Shown: piece by piece, positions 53,476-61,891 of the stretch | How the letters are laid out: the number at the start of each line of letters is the position of its first letter | Numbering within the stretch: the stretch's first letter is position 1 | Assembly: GCA_002215645.1 (NCBI GenBank) | Contig: NGFI01000008.1 | Location: 62,001-126,000 of the forward strand | Source of the DNA: Gemmatimonadetes bacterium 2013_60CM_65_52 | GTDB lineage: Bacteria; Gemmatimonadota; Gemmatimonadetes; Gemmatimonadales; Gemmatimonadaceae | Direction of reading: 5' to 3' | Length of the DNA: 64,000 bases | Notes under the pieces: generated by a model | What the model was told of the DNA's origin: nothing | The model's database searches: none | What the model saw: the letters and a program-made list of their open reading frames with translations, nothing else | Program-made: the position numbers and the translations under genes

Positions 53476-54901
53476 TCCCAGGGGGTTTCTCAAGCTGCGG
53501 CGCGCGACGCCGGTGCGGCAAGCACCAGCGCAGCGTGTGATGCACTGGAACGAGTTCTACGTTCCGCTCACCGATGCGGCGCTCGCGGAGCAGGGCGCGC
53601 GATGCATGGATTGCGGCGTGCCGTTCTGCCAGAGCGGAACCGGCTGTCCCGTGCGCAACGTCATTCCGGAGTGGAACGAGCTGGTTCGTCGCGGGCGCTG
53701 GCGAGATGCGTCGGTGCTGCTTCACTCGACGAACAACTTTCCCGAGCTCACCGGGCGCCTGTGTCCGGCCCCCTGCGAGTCCGCCTGCGTTCTCTCTCTC
53801 GTGGACGAGCCGGTGGCGATCCGGACGATCGAGCAAGCCATCGCCGACCGCGCATTCGAGGAGGGATGGCTGTCGCCGGAGCCGCCGCGCCGCGAGACGG
53901 GACATAGCGTTGCCGTCGTCGGTTCCGGGCCCGCGGGACTCGCCGCGGCGCAGCAGCTCAGGCGCGCCGGACATACGGTCACCGTATTCGAGCGCGCGAA
54001 GCGCGCCGGCGGACTCCTTCAGTACGGCATTCCGGACTTCAAGCTCGAGAAACACGTCGTCGAACGGCGAATGACGCAGCTCGTGGCGGAAGGCATCGCG
54101 TTCCGCACGGGTGTGGACGTCGGGACCGACGTCTCCGTCGCGGAGCTGTCCACGGCGTTCGATGCCGTGTGTCTCGCCATGGGAGCATGCACGCCGCGCG
54201 AGCTGCGCGTGCCCGGGCGCGAACTGCGGGGCGTCCATCTCGCGATGGATCTCCTCCGCCAGCAGAATGAGCGCCTCTTTGGGGAACATGTGGATCCCGC
54301 GCACGAGATCTCCGCGCGCGGCAAGCACGTCGTCATCATCGGAGGCGGCGACACGGGCTCCGATTGCGCGGGCACATGCATTCGTCAGGGCGCGAAGAGC
54401 GTGACGCAGTTCGAGCTCATGCCGCAGCCACCGGTGACGCGCGCCTCGTCAACGCCGTGGCCACTCTGGCCGATGCAGCTTCGCACGTCACATGCGCACG
54501 ACGAGGGAACCGAGCGGGAATGGAATACGGCGACGACGGCCTTTTCGGGTGAAGGGGGCGCCGTACGTCGCCTGCATGGAGTGCGCGTGGACGTCGGCGT
54601 GGCGAGCAACGGATCGACCGAGGTTGTTCCGAGAGCCGCCAGTGAGTTCGACATCCCCGCCGACCTCGTGGTGCTCGCGATGGGATTTCAGGGCACGGAA
54701 GACGCGCCGTGGCTTCGGGAACTCGGCGTCGGACTCAAGCGCGGCGTCATCGATACGCGCACGACCTACGAGACGCAGGTGCCGGGCGTTTTCGCCGCCG
54801 GCGACGCACGGCGCGGCGCGTCGCTCATCGTGTGGGCCATCCGCGAAGGGCGCGACGCGGCCGAGGAGATCGATCAGTATCTGAGCGCACGCGTGTCGTG
54901 A
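53468..54901 (+). CDS. gltD: Glutamate synthase, small subunit (NADPH)
   Basis: 477 residues, starting inside the gltB end (8-base overlap). Cysteines for two [4Fe-4S] clusters lie in the N-terminal part ('RCMDCGVPFCQSGTGCPV', 'LCPAPCESACV'). The FAD-binding loop is 'VVGSGPAGLAAAQQL' and the NADPH-binding loop 'IIGGGDTGSDCAGTC'. It passes electrons from NADPH to GltB. The stop overlaps the next start in GTGA (54898-54901), so a DUF2264 gene is translationally coupled to it. Confidence 0.97.
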   Translation: MGDPRGFLKLRRATPVRQAPAQRVMHWNEFYVPLTDAALAEQGARCMDCGVPFCQSGTGCPVRNVIPEWNELVRRGRWRDASVLLHSTNNFPELTGRLCPAPCESACVLSLVDEPVAIRTIEQAIADRAFEEGWLSPEPPRRETGHSVAVVGSGPAGLAAAQQLRRAGHTVTVFERAKRAGGLLQYGIPDFKLEKHVVERRMTQLVAEGIAFRTGVDVGTDVSVAELSTAFDAVCLAMGACTPRELRVPGRELRGVHLAMDLLRQQNERLFGEHVDPAHEISARGKHVVIIGGGDTGSDCAGTCIRQGAKSVTQFELMPQPPVTRASSTPWPLWPMQLRTSHAHDEGTEREWNTATTAFSGEGGAVRRLHGVRVDVGVASNGSTEVVPRAASEFDIPADLVVLAMGFQGTEDAPWLRELGVGLKRGVIDTRTTYETQVPGVFAAGDARRGASLIVWAIREGRDAAEEIDQYLSARVS

Positions 54902-56148
54902 CTCGACGGCGCGACTTCGTCGCGAGCTTGCTCGCGATGGGCGCGATGCGTCCGTGGCCTCTGCGCGCCGAACGGAGCGTGCCGGTCACGACGCAATATG
55001 GATCACCGGCAGACGATCGGCGCTATTGGGTCGATGTCATGACTCGTATAGCGACGCCGGTGCTCGAGAGCGCGGCTGCGGGGCGTCTGCGCGAGCGTAT
55101 GCCGGTGGAAGTGGGCCCTGCGGCCACGAACGCACGCGCCGCGTACACGCACCTCGAGGCACTGGGACGCGTCTTCACCGGCATCGCGCCATGGCTCGAG
55201 CTCGGCGTCGATCCGACGCCTGAAGGCGCCATGCTTGACCGGTTGGCAGGGCTCGCGCGCGGCGGACTCTCGCACGCGACAGATCCGCAGTCGCCGGACT
55301 ACGTGAACTTCACGAAGGGCGCGCAGCCACTCGTGGACGCCGCGTTCCTGGCACACGGCATCGTGCGCGCGCCCACGGCGCTGTGGGAGCCACTCGACCC
55401 CACGACGAAGGCGAACGTGGTGCGGGCGCTCGAGTCCACGCGAGCGATTCGTCCCAGCGAATCGAACTGGCTGCTGTTCAGCGCCATGATCGAAACAGCA
55501 CTGCACTCCGTGGGCGCAGACTGGAAGGCCGAGCCGGTGGATCATGCGCTCGGTCAGCACGAGAGCTGGTACAAGGGCGACGGCGTCTACGGCGATGGCG
55601 CGTCGTTCCACTGGGACTATTACAACAGCTTCGTCATTCAACCGATGCTGCTCGACGTCAGCCGCGTACTCGGAGACGTGCGTCCCGACATTGCGGCGCG
55701 CGTGCCTGAAATCGTGAAACGTGCGCGCCGCTACGCGGCAATTCAGGAGCGGATGATCTCGCCCGAAGGAACGTTCCCGCCGATTGGCCGTTCACTCGCC
55801 TACCGGTTCGGTGCGTTGCAGCTCCTCGGCCAGATGGCCCTGCGCCGCGAGCTGCCCGACGGCGTGACGCCGGCGCAAGTGCGGACCGCGATGACGGCGG
55901 TGATCCGCCGCATGATGGAAGCGCCGCGGACATTCGACGTCAATGGCTGGCTCACCATCGGCTTCGCAGGGCACCAACCCGCCATCGGAGAAGGCTACAT
56001 CTCGACGGGCAGCCTGTACCTGTGCACCGCCGGCCTCATTGCGCTCGGGCTTCCCGCGAGCGATGAATTCTGGACCGCCGAGCCGCGCGATTGGACGTCG
56101 CGCCGGGCGTGGGGTGGCGAGAATCTCCGCGCCGACCACGCCGTCTAG
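54898..56148 (+). CDS. Tat-exported DUF2264 protein
   Basis: 416 residues from GTG 54898. This start gives 'MTRRRDFVASLLAMGAM', a twin-arginine signal, and overlaps the gltD stop by 4 bases; the open frame upstream only shadows gltD. The mature part matches the DUF2264 family (~380 residues), seen in 'ESNWLLFSAMIETAL', 'WYKGDGVYGDGASFHWDYYNSFVIQPML', 'PEGTFPPIGRSLAYR' and 'TIGFAGHQPAIGEGYISTGSLYL'. DUF2264 members have an (alpha/alpha)-barrel-like helical pattern and often lie near polysaccharide-degradation genes; no activity is proven. Its coupling to glutamate synthase is unexpected. Confidence 0.85.
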   Translation: MTRRRDFVASLLAMGAMRPWPLRAERSVPVTTQYGSPADDRRYWVDVMTRIATPVLESAAAGRLRERMPVEVGPAATNARAAYTHLEALGRVFTGIAPWLELGVDPTPEGAMLDRLAGLARGGLSHATDPQSPDYVNFTKGAQPLVDAAFLAHGIVRAPTALWEPLDPTTKANVVRALESTRAIRPSESNWLLFSAMIETALHSVGADWKAEPVDHALGQHESWYKGDGVYGDGASFHWDYYNSFVIQPMLLDVSRVLGDVRPDIAARVPEIVKRARRYAAIQERMISPEGTFPPIGRSLAYRFGALQLLGQMALRRELPDGVTPAQVRTAMTAVIRRMMEAPRTFDVNGWLTIGFAGHQPAIGEGYISTGSLYLCTAGLIALGLPASDEFWTAEPRDWTSRRAWGGENLRADHAV

Positions 56149-56200
56149 CGGAGCGGTTCCGCTTCGCCAACGCATCGTCTCCTCAATCCTCTCACGACCC

Positions 56201-56671
56201 ATGCGACGACTCGTCCTTCTCACCGCCGCACTCATGCTGATCGGCGCGACGCCCGCCGCGGCGCAGCTCCGCGCCACAAAAGCTCTCACTCTCGACGGCG
56301 CGAAGAACATCGTCGCCGCCGCGGAAGCGGAAGCGCGGAAGAACAACTGGAGCATGTCGATCGCCATCGTGGATGCTGCCGGTGAGCTGGTGTTGTTCCA
56401 CAAGGGTGACGGCACGCGTCCCTCGAATGCCGAGTTCGCGCAGCGAAAGGCCCGCACGGCGGCGCGCTTTCAGCGCCCGACGAAATCGCTCGATTCGTCC
56501 GTAACCGCGGGACGCATCCAGCTCCTGGCGGCCGACGCGTTGCCGATAGAAGGCGGCGTCCCGATCGTCGTGGACGGACAGGTCATCGGTGCCGTGGGCG
56601 TCAGCGGGGGCACGGCAGCACAGGATGCCCAGGTTGCCACCGTGGGCATCGCCGCGCTGATCGTGAGATAG
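56201..56671 (+). CDS. Secreted GlcG/HbpS-like (DUF336) heme-binding protein
   Basis: 156 residues from ATG 56201 with a signal peptide ending near 'PAAAQ'. The mature part is a GlcG/HbpS domain: 'LDGAKNIVAAAEAEARKNNWSMSIAIVDAAGELVLFHKGDG' near the N-terminus and 'GGVPIVVDGQVIGAVGVSGGTAAQDAQVA' near the C-terminus. HbpS proteins bind heme and sense redox stress; GlcG homologs accompany glycolate genes. It follows the DUF2264 gene by 52 bases on the same strand and may be co-transcribed. Confidence 0.88.
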   Translation: MRRLVLLTAALMLIGATPAAAQLRATKALTLDGAKNIVAAAEAEARKNNWSMSIAIVDAAGELVLFHKGDGTRPSNAEFAQRKARTAARFQRPTKSLDSSVTAGRIQLLAADALPIEGGVPIVVDGQVIGAVGVSGGTAAQDAQVATVGIAALIVR

Positions 56672-56827
56672 CTACGCCGCGCGCGCCATGTGCCGGCAGC
56701 TCTCGGCGCATCGGCGGCAGCTTTCCGCGCGCCGGATGTGAAACATGCATCGAGGCCGCGGGGGGCGCAGGGCGTCGAGATGACGGATATTTCGCCGTAC
56801 GGTCGCGTGCGCTATCATTGTCACGCC

Positions 56828-57121
56828 ATGCGGCATCCCGCCGATCGTCCCCGCCTGAAAACGCTGTTCGTCCCGTCATCGTCCAGACTGCGGCGCCGCC
56901 GCACGTCATCGCGACGCAGGCGACTGGTTCTGGTTGTCTCGGGCGTTGGCGTGATCTCACTTGCCGCGGGCGTGGCAGTGTTCCGGGACAAGCTCATGCA
57001 TCTCGCACAGCGGAAGCGTCCCGCCACCATGGTGCGCGACGTCCCCGCCGATCAGCCGCGAATCAGGCTGAATCTTGGCACCGGGGCAAAGGATCCGACG
57101 ATTCCGGCAGCGAAGCCGTAG
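56828..57121 (+). CDS. Small membrane protein, hypothetical
   Basis: 97 residues from ATG 56828 (the open frame continues upstream to 56690, without signal features). A strongly basic N-terminal tail ('SSRLRRRRTSSRRRR') precedes one hydrophobic helix ('LVLVVSGVGVISLAAGVAVF') and a hydrophilic C-terminal tail. The charge distribution predicts the N-terminus in the cytoplasm. No family recognised. It is the last gene before a terminator-like hairpin. Confidence 0.45.
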   Translation: MRHPADRPRLKTLFVPSSSRLRRRRTSSRRRRLVLVVSGVGVISLAAGVAVFRDKLMHLAQRKRPATMVRDVPADQPRIRLNLGTGAKDPTIPAAKP

Positions 57122-57128
57122 GATAGCA

Positions 57129-57195
57129 AGACAGTAGGACAGCCAACGGCCAACCCGCCGTTACTGTCCTCCTGTCCTCCTGTCCTCCTGTCCTA
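57129..57195. repeat. Hairpin with 8-base tandem repeat between convergent genes
   Basis: CTGTCCTC is repeated three times in tandem from 57164, with a fourth copy ending in A (to 57195). The left arm AGACAGTAGGACAG (57129-57142) pairs with 57164-57177, and inside it AACGGC (57145-57150) pairs with GCCGTT (57157-57162) around a 6-base loop. The element begins 7 bases after one stop and ends 11 bases before the next gene's stop, so it is probably a bidirectional terminator that has grown by slippage of the 8-mer. Confidence 0.7.
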
Positions 57196-57206
57196 CCGAG
57201 CCAACA

Positions 57207-58295
57207 CTAGTATCGCAACGCGAGACCGAGTATGACCGGCACGTAACTCGTGCGATGGTTCGGGGTGAAGGCCGTGACATAGCGCGACTCCACGAAGACG
57301 TCCGCCATCCCCAGGCCCACCGAGAGCCCGCCGCCAGCGTTGAGCGCCCAGCTCGTGATGGCTTCCTTGTTCATGTTGTCGGCCGTCACGAGCTCCGGGT
57401 TGGTCCGTTGGAGGTTGAACGCGAAGTCGCGGAACTGATTGAGGCCACCACCCGCCACCGCGTACAGACCGTTCATCGGTCCGCCGAGCGAGTTTCCGAA
57501 TACGGGAAGTCGCAACGTCAGATCTGCCAGTGCGGACCACAACTGAATCGCGTCGAGCGGAAGGGTCGCGGTGCTGCTCGATCCCGTCCCTGGCGTCGTC
57601 GTTCCCGTGGACCGGAAGGTCGTGCGTCCCTCGAACTTGGAGTAGCCCAGGTTCAGGCGCGCGCCGAGCAACGAGGACTCGGACTCCCACCCGATCGGCA
57701 CATGCATCGAGACGCCGGAGTTGTACGCCTGTCGCAGTTCCTCCGTGGGGACGGCCGTACCCGCGCCGAAGCCGATGTACCAGTTGCCGTAATGCTTCAC
57801 CACCATCGGCGGAGCGGGCGGCACGTACGTGGACGTTTCCACGGGTGCCGGAGGCGGCGGAGGTGGTGGTGCCGGCGTCGCCGTATCCGGCGCGATCACA
57901 GGCGCCGGCATCGTATCACGCACCGGGCCGGTTCCGACTTCCTTCGATACCGGAATGCGCTCCTGCGAACGCGCGCGCGTCAGCCCGACTTCGCCGCCGG
58001 CGGTACGTGTGTTTCGCGTCCGGCGACAGTGCGCATACCGCGCCTTCGACGTATCCGGCGACACTCGCACGGTCGTATCGGTGGAGCTGTACGTCGGGTT
58101 GCTCATACTGCCTGTGGTGCTCGTCGCCGGTGCGGGACTGGTCCGCATCGCCGTCGAGTCCTTGTACGCGGACGGGCAGGGCGCGTTCCGCGTGCTGACT
58201 CTCGTTGTTCGTGCCTGCGCGCCCGCGGTGCTGGCCACGACTGCGAGCGCCATAGCCACGCCTGCCAATCGAACGTTCGATACACGTGTGCTCAT
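57207..58295 (-). CDS. Outer membrane beta-barrel protein with Pro-rich linker
   Basis: 362 residues. A signal peptide ends near 'ASTAGAQA'. Residues ~30-150 are low-complexity, Thr/Ser/Pro-rich, with a run of prolines ('TPAPPPPPPPAPVE'), probably spanning the periplasm or peptidoglycan. Residues ~165-362 are a small beta-barrel of the OmpA/OprF-like or OmpW-like size: 'NWYIGFGAGTAVPT', 'GARLNLGYSKF', 'GLYAVAGGGLNQF', 'VFVESRYVTAF', ending 'VPVILGLALRY' with a terminal aromatic residue. The function is unknown; a structural or cell-surface role is likely. Confidence 0.7.
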   Translation of the reverse strand: MSTRVSNVRLAGVAMALAVVASTAGAQARTTRVSTRNAPCPSAYKDSTAMRTSPAPATSTTGSMSNPTYSSTDTTVRVSPDTSKARYAHCRRTRNTRTAGGEVGLTRARSQERIPVSKEVGTGPVRDTMPAPVIAPDTATPAPPPPPPPAPVETSTYVPPAPPMVVKHYGNWYIGFGAGTAVPTEELRQAYNSGVSMHVPIGWESESSLLGARLNLGYSKFEGRTTFRSTGTTTPGTGSSSTATLPLDAIQLWSALADLTLRLPVFGNSLGGPMNGLYAVAGGGLNQFRDFAFNLQRTNPELVTADNMNKEAITSWALNAGGGLSVGLGMADVFVESRYVTAFTPNHRTSYVPVILGLALRY

Positions 58296-58447
58296 TCGAA
58301 GTCCTCCGCTGCTGTGCTGCCCATCGTCACCAGGCTCGGCGGTGATCTGCCGCGTGTCGCCTGAGATGAAGTGGCAACGCCCATGCCCCGGGCGTGGAAT
58401 GGACGGGAAGACCGCGAACGACGGCCGCTAAGAATTTCCAGCGGAGT

Positions 58448-59524
58448 CTACTGCAGCAGCGACGAGACCTCGGGTACGTCGCCAGCGGCAACCCACTGCG
58501 GCATACCTTCGCGCCATACGAGCGTGGACTTCACGAGCCCGCCATCTGTCGCGCGCTCACGCAGTGAAGCCATGTCGAACGGACCGACGGGCTTGCCATT
58601 CACCGCCATGTAGTACGACGAAGACGGAATCGGCGGCGGACTCACGGACGCTGGCGGATTCATTGCCGAGCCCGTCCTTGCGGCGAGCTGCTGTCCCATG
58701 GCCATGCCAACACCCATGGCCGCGCCCGCCGCCGCGGCACCACCGCCGGGATTGCGCGCGGCGTCGCGCACCGCGTCCGCAGCCTGCAACTGCGCGTATG
58801 CACCCATGTCCCCGATGAGCCCGATGCGCGTCCGCTGGTCCAGGGTTGCCGCGACTTCATCCGGGAGCGCGATGCTCTCGACGATCATCTGCGTGCACTC
58901 GAGCCCGAAGCGCGCGAGCTCCGGTGCGAGGCGCTGCGCCGTCCTGTCACCCAGTTCCACGTAGCGCGACGCGAGCGTGAGAACCGATGCGTGCTGTTCG
59001 CCGAGCGTGTCGCTGAAACGGGCGACGATGAGATCGCGCAGCTGGTCGCTGATCTGCTCGATGCTCAGAGACGCGTTGGCTCCCACGAGCTCGCGCACGA
59101 ACGCTTCCGGGTTCGCGATGCGAACGGTGTACGTTCCAAATGCGCGCAGGCGCACGGGCCCGAGCTCGGGATCCGTGGTCATCACGGGCGCCTTGGTGCC
59201 CCATCGCGCGCCGGCGAACTGGCGCGTGCTGACGAAGACGACCTCCGCCTTGAACGGGCTCGCGAAGCCGTACTTCCACCCGCGCAGGCGCGACAGGACG
59301 GGAAGGTTGCGTGTGGAGAGCTCGTGCTGACCGGGAAGGAAGATGTCGGCGACGTTGCCCTGATCCACGAACACGGCTTGCTGGCCGGGCCGCACGACGA
59401 GCTGGGCGCCGTTCTTGATCTCGTTGTTCGGGCGCACGAAGCGCCACACCATGGTGTCGGGTGACGTCTCGAGCCACTCGACGATGTCGATCAGCTCGCC
59501 CTTGATGAATTCGCCAAGCGTCAT
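58448..59524 (-). CDS. SPFH-domain protein with C-terminal GYF_2 domain
   Basis: 358 residues. Residues ~1-230 are an SPFH/band-7 domain of the 'virion core protein'/YdjI type ('FVRPNNEIKNGAQLVVRPGQQAVFVDQG', 'FGTYTVRIANPEAFVREL'). Residues ~240-290 are Ala/Gly-rich. The last ~55 residues are a GYF_2 domain ('YYMAVNGKPVGPFDMASLRE', 'TLVWREGMPQWVAAGDVPEV'). SPFH proteins assemble on membranes into rings and organise partners; GYF_2 binds proline-rich or membrane-protein partners. The zinc-ribbon gene lies 30 bases upstream on the same strand, indicating one operon. Confidence 0.9.
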   Translation of the reverse strand: MTLGEFIKGELIDIVEWLETSPDTMVWRFVRPNNEIKNGAQLVVRPGQQAVFVDQGNVADIFLPGQHELSTRNLPVLSRLRGWKYGFASPFKAEVVFVSTRQFAGARWGTKAPVMTTDPELGPVRLRAFGTYTVRIANPEAFVRELVGANASLSIEQISDQLRDLIVARFSDTLGEQHASVLTLASRYVELGDRTAQRLAPELARFGLECTQMIVESIALPDEVAATLDQRTRIGLIGDMGAYAQLQAADAVRDAARNPGGGAAAAGAAMGVGMAMGQQLAARTGSAMNPPASVSPPPIPSSSYYMAVNGKPVGPFDMASLRERATDGGLVKSTLVWREGMPQWVAAGDVPEVSSLLQ

Positions 59525-59554
59525 TGTGATGCGCCTCTTGCCTCTGTGGTGGAT

Positions 59555-60304
59555 CTAGCCGTGAAAGAGTCCAGCAATCTGAAGGAGAATGCCGTCGACG
59601 CCGTCGGTGGTGCTGTCGTCTGACTTTCCTCCGTGGATCACGACCGAATTGTAGGATCGCGATACCGAAATCGGGCCTCCGCCGTACGCCTGCATCGTTG
59701 CAAGACGCCGCTGGTCATCCGCGAGCTGCTCGCGATCGCGCTCGCGCTGCGCCGTGAGGCCTCCGGCATCCACGAATCCGATGACGCGTTGCAGCTCGCC
59801 GCGGTCGAACCACACGCCGTCGCGCTTGCAGACGTCGATGACGACGCCGGACGATTTGCCGAAGTTCGTGCGATTCATGAGCGTCGTGCATTGCGGGCAC
59901 GGCAGATATCGGACGACATCGGGCGGCGTCGTGTTGTTCGGGATCCGCGCCGCCAGGGCGCCGATCACGCCCGAGTGGGCTTCGCGCTCGTTGCAGAGCT
60001 TCTGCAGCGTGTCCGGGGCGATCCAGAGTCCGCCGCATTCCGAGCACTCACGCGCGCGCATGGTGCCCAGGAGCAGGGTCTGCATCTCCGCTCGGCAGCG
60101 CGGGCACTTGAGCGGCGCATCATCGAGCACCTCCCGCGTAGCCTCGGCCCCGCATTGCGAGCAGAAGCGGCTGCCCTTGAACATCGGCGCGAAGCAGGAC
60201 GCGCAGGTGACGGTGGCGAGGGCCGAGCCACAATAGTCGCAGTGCTGGGCGTCGGCGGCGGCGGGTGCGCCACAGCCGGGGCAGCGCAGGGTGGACGCAG
60301 GCAT
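59555..60304 (-). CDS. Zinc-ribbon / double zf-TFIIB protein
   Basis: 249 residues. The N-terminal half has two Cys4 ribbons ('CPGCGAPAAADAQHCDYCG', 'CASCFAPMFKGSRFCSQCG'). Two zf-TFIIB-like modules follow ('CPRCRAEMQTLLLGTMRARECSECGGLWI' and 'LPCPQCTTLMNRTNFGKSSGVVIDVCKRDGVWFDRGELQ'). The C-terminus is hydrophilic. It is not a transcription factor in the eukaryotic sense; in bacteria these modules often pair with SPFH proteins, as here. I infer a protein-interaction or metal-dependent partner of the downstream SPFH protein. Confidence 0.85.
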   Translation of the reverse strand: MPASTLRCPGCGAPAAADAQHCDYCGSALATVTCASCFAPMFKGSRFCSQCGAEATREVLDDAPLKCPRCRAEMQTLLLGTMRARECSECGGLWIAPDTLQKLCNEREAHSGVIGALAARIPNNTTPPDVVRYLPCPQCTTLMNRTNFGKSSGVVIDVCKRDGVWFDRGELQRVIGFVDAGGLTAQRERDREQLADDQRRLATMQAYGGGPISVSRSYNSVVIHGGKSDDSTTDGVDGILLQIAGLFHG

Positions 60305-60367
60305 CCAGAATCGACGACCAGCGCGGTCAGGCAGTCACGTCGTTGAGGTCGGACAAGTCCATTGGTC

Positions 60368-60634
60368 TCACCGAGGTAGCGGCTGCTGTTCCGCTCGCTC
60401 GGACAGCAGTCTGGCGCTGAAACGCTGCGCCTCCGCAATGCGCTCCACCTCGATCGCGATGGTGTCCACCGACTGCTGCAACCCTTCGATGCGGTCGCGG
60501 AGCTCGGTGTCGAGGGGCGCCCGTCTTCCGCTGATGGTCATCCTCCACGTGACGACGCCGATGAGACACAGGCCCCCCACCAAACCGACGATGATCGTGG
60601 CGACTTCGGCGAAGTTGAGGACTTCGGGATCCAT
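60368..60634 (-). CDS. Small membrane protein with coiled-coil
   Basis: 88 residues. One transmembrane helix near the N-terminus ('VATIIVGLVGGLCLIGVVTW'), then a cytoplasmic-like charged helix with heptads ('LDTELRDRIEGLQQSVDTIAIEVERIAEAQRF'). Similar small proteins recur in Gemmatimonadota in my experience, without a known role. It lies 63 bases upstream of the zinc-ribbon gene on the same strand and may form a membrane-anchored unit with the SPFH and zinc-ribbon proteins. Confidence 0.75.
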   Translation of the reverse strand: MDPEVLNFAEVATIIVGLVGGLCLIGVVTWRMTISGRRAPLDTELRDRIEGLQQSVDTIAIEVERIAEAQRFSARLLSERAEQQPLPR

Positions 60635-60728
60635 GACGACTCCGGCAGTGAACGTGGAGAACGGATGATCTGGGAAGACTACGCGTTCGTATGATGGCGG
60701 TTTCCCGGCCGGGGTGCTTGTGTAATTT

Positions 60729-60748
60729 GTTATTTAAAGTTACATAAC
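60729..60748. promoter_or_regulatory. AT-rich imperfect palindrome before the GH10 gene
   Basis: GTTATTTAAAGTTACATAAC is a 20-base dyad with 8 of 10 pairs matched, in an AT-rich island (about 60720-60750) that stands out in this GC-rich window. It lies 19 bases upstream of the xylanase ATG. A binding site for a sugar-responsive repressor or an AT-rich promoter core is plausible. Confidence 0.45.
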
Positions 60749-60767
60749 CTTTCCAGCCTCATATCGC

Positions 60768-61880
60768 ATGCGCCTCTCGCCTCCCCTCGCTGCAGTCTGC
60801 CTCGGTCTCGTCGTCGCCTGCGGGGGCAGCGATAGTGTCACCGCTTCGGGCATCAAGAGCTGCGCGGAGGACCCAACGCAGGCGCTGTGCAAGGTGATGC
60901 CTCCCGCGACGGACAGTGGGCTCCGGTATTACGTGTCGCGCACCAGCCGCTCTATGGGCACGGCGCTCGACGTGACATTCGGCACATCAACGGCCTACGA
61001 CGCGCTCGTCGCCAGGGAGTTCAACCTCGTCACGGCGGGAAATGCCCAGAAGTGGCAGACGATCCACCCATCGCGATCGGTCTACAACTTCGTCCGCGGC
61101 GATCAGATGTTGGAGTTCGCGCAGGCCAACGGCATGAAGATGCGCGGTCATACCTTGGCTTGGCAGAATCAAAATCCCATCTGGCTGATGAGCGGACAGT
61201 GGACCGCCGACACTCTCCAGAAGGTGCTTCAGGACCATATCGCAACCGTCGTAGCGCACTACAAGGGGACGATCTACGCCTGGGACGTGGTGAACGAAGC
61301 GCTGAACGCGGATGGAACGCTCGCGGCGACGATCTGGTCCAACACCCTGGGGAAGGGCTACATCGAGACCGCCTTCAGAGCCGCGCGCGCCGCGGACCCC
61401 GCGACGCTGCTCTTCTACAATGACTACAGCCTCGAGTTTCCCGGTGTGAAGCAGGATGCGGCCTTCGCGCTCGTGCAGGACATCAAGACCCGTGGCGTAC
61501 CGATCGACGGCGTCGGCTTCCAGGCGCACTTTCAGATCAACGCCGACGGCTCCGGCGTCCCCTCCCGTGCTTCACTCGTCTCGACATTTCAGCGGTTCGC
61601 GGGACTTGGTGTGAAGATCCACCTCACCGAGCTCGACGTCCGCATTCGGGCGCCTGGGGCAACGAGCGCCGAGATCGCGGCGCAGGCGCAGGGATATACC
61701 GACATCGTGGCGGCATGCTACGCTGTTCCGGCGTGCGAGGCGATCACGGTGTGGGGCGTGACAGATACGGAGTCCTGGATCCCCAACGCGTTTCCGGGCT
61801 ATGGCAACGCGCTGCTGTTTGACGGATCACTCACCAGGAAGGCGACGTACGGCGCCGTCAGGGCCGGCATCGGCGGCTGA
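60768..61880 (+). CDS. GH10 endo-1,4-beta-xylanase lipoprotein
   Basis: 370 residues; lipoprotein signal ('LGLVVACGGS'). The GH10 barrel starts near residue 50. Catalytic acid/base Glu 177 in 'AWDVVNEAL' and nucleophile Glu 288 in 'HLTELDVR'. 'MRGHTLAWQNQNPIW' is a typical substrate-binding block. It cleaves internal xylan bonds, probably at the outer membrane. It is alone, without a xylose gene beside it. It ends 11 bases from the convergent prolyl oligopeptidase. Confidence 0.95.
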   Translation: MRLSPPLAAVCLGLVVACGGSDSVTASGIKSCAEDPTQALCKVMPPATDSGLRYYVSRTSRSMGTALDVTFGTSTAYDALVAREFNLVTAGNAQKWQTIHPSRSVYNFVRGDQMLEFAQANGMKMRGHTLAWQNQNPIWLMSGQWTADTLQKVLQDHIATVVAHYKGTIYAWDVVNEALNADGTLAATIWSNTLGKGYIETAFRAARAADPATLLFYNDYSLEFPGVKQDAAFALVQDIKTRGVPIDGVGFQAHFQINADGSGVPSRASLVSTFQRFAGLGVKIHLTELDVRIRAPGATSAEIAAQAQGYTDIVAACYAVPACEAITVWGVTDTESWIPNAFPGYGNALLFDGSLTRKATYGAVRAGIGG

Positions 61881-61891
61881 CGGCGCGAACG

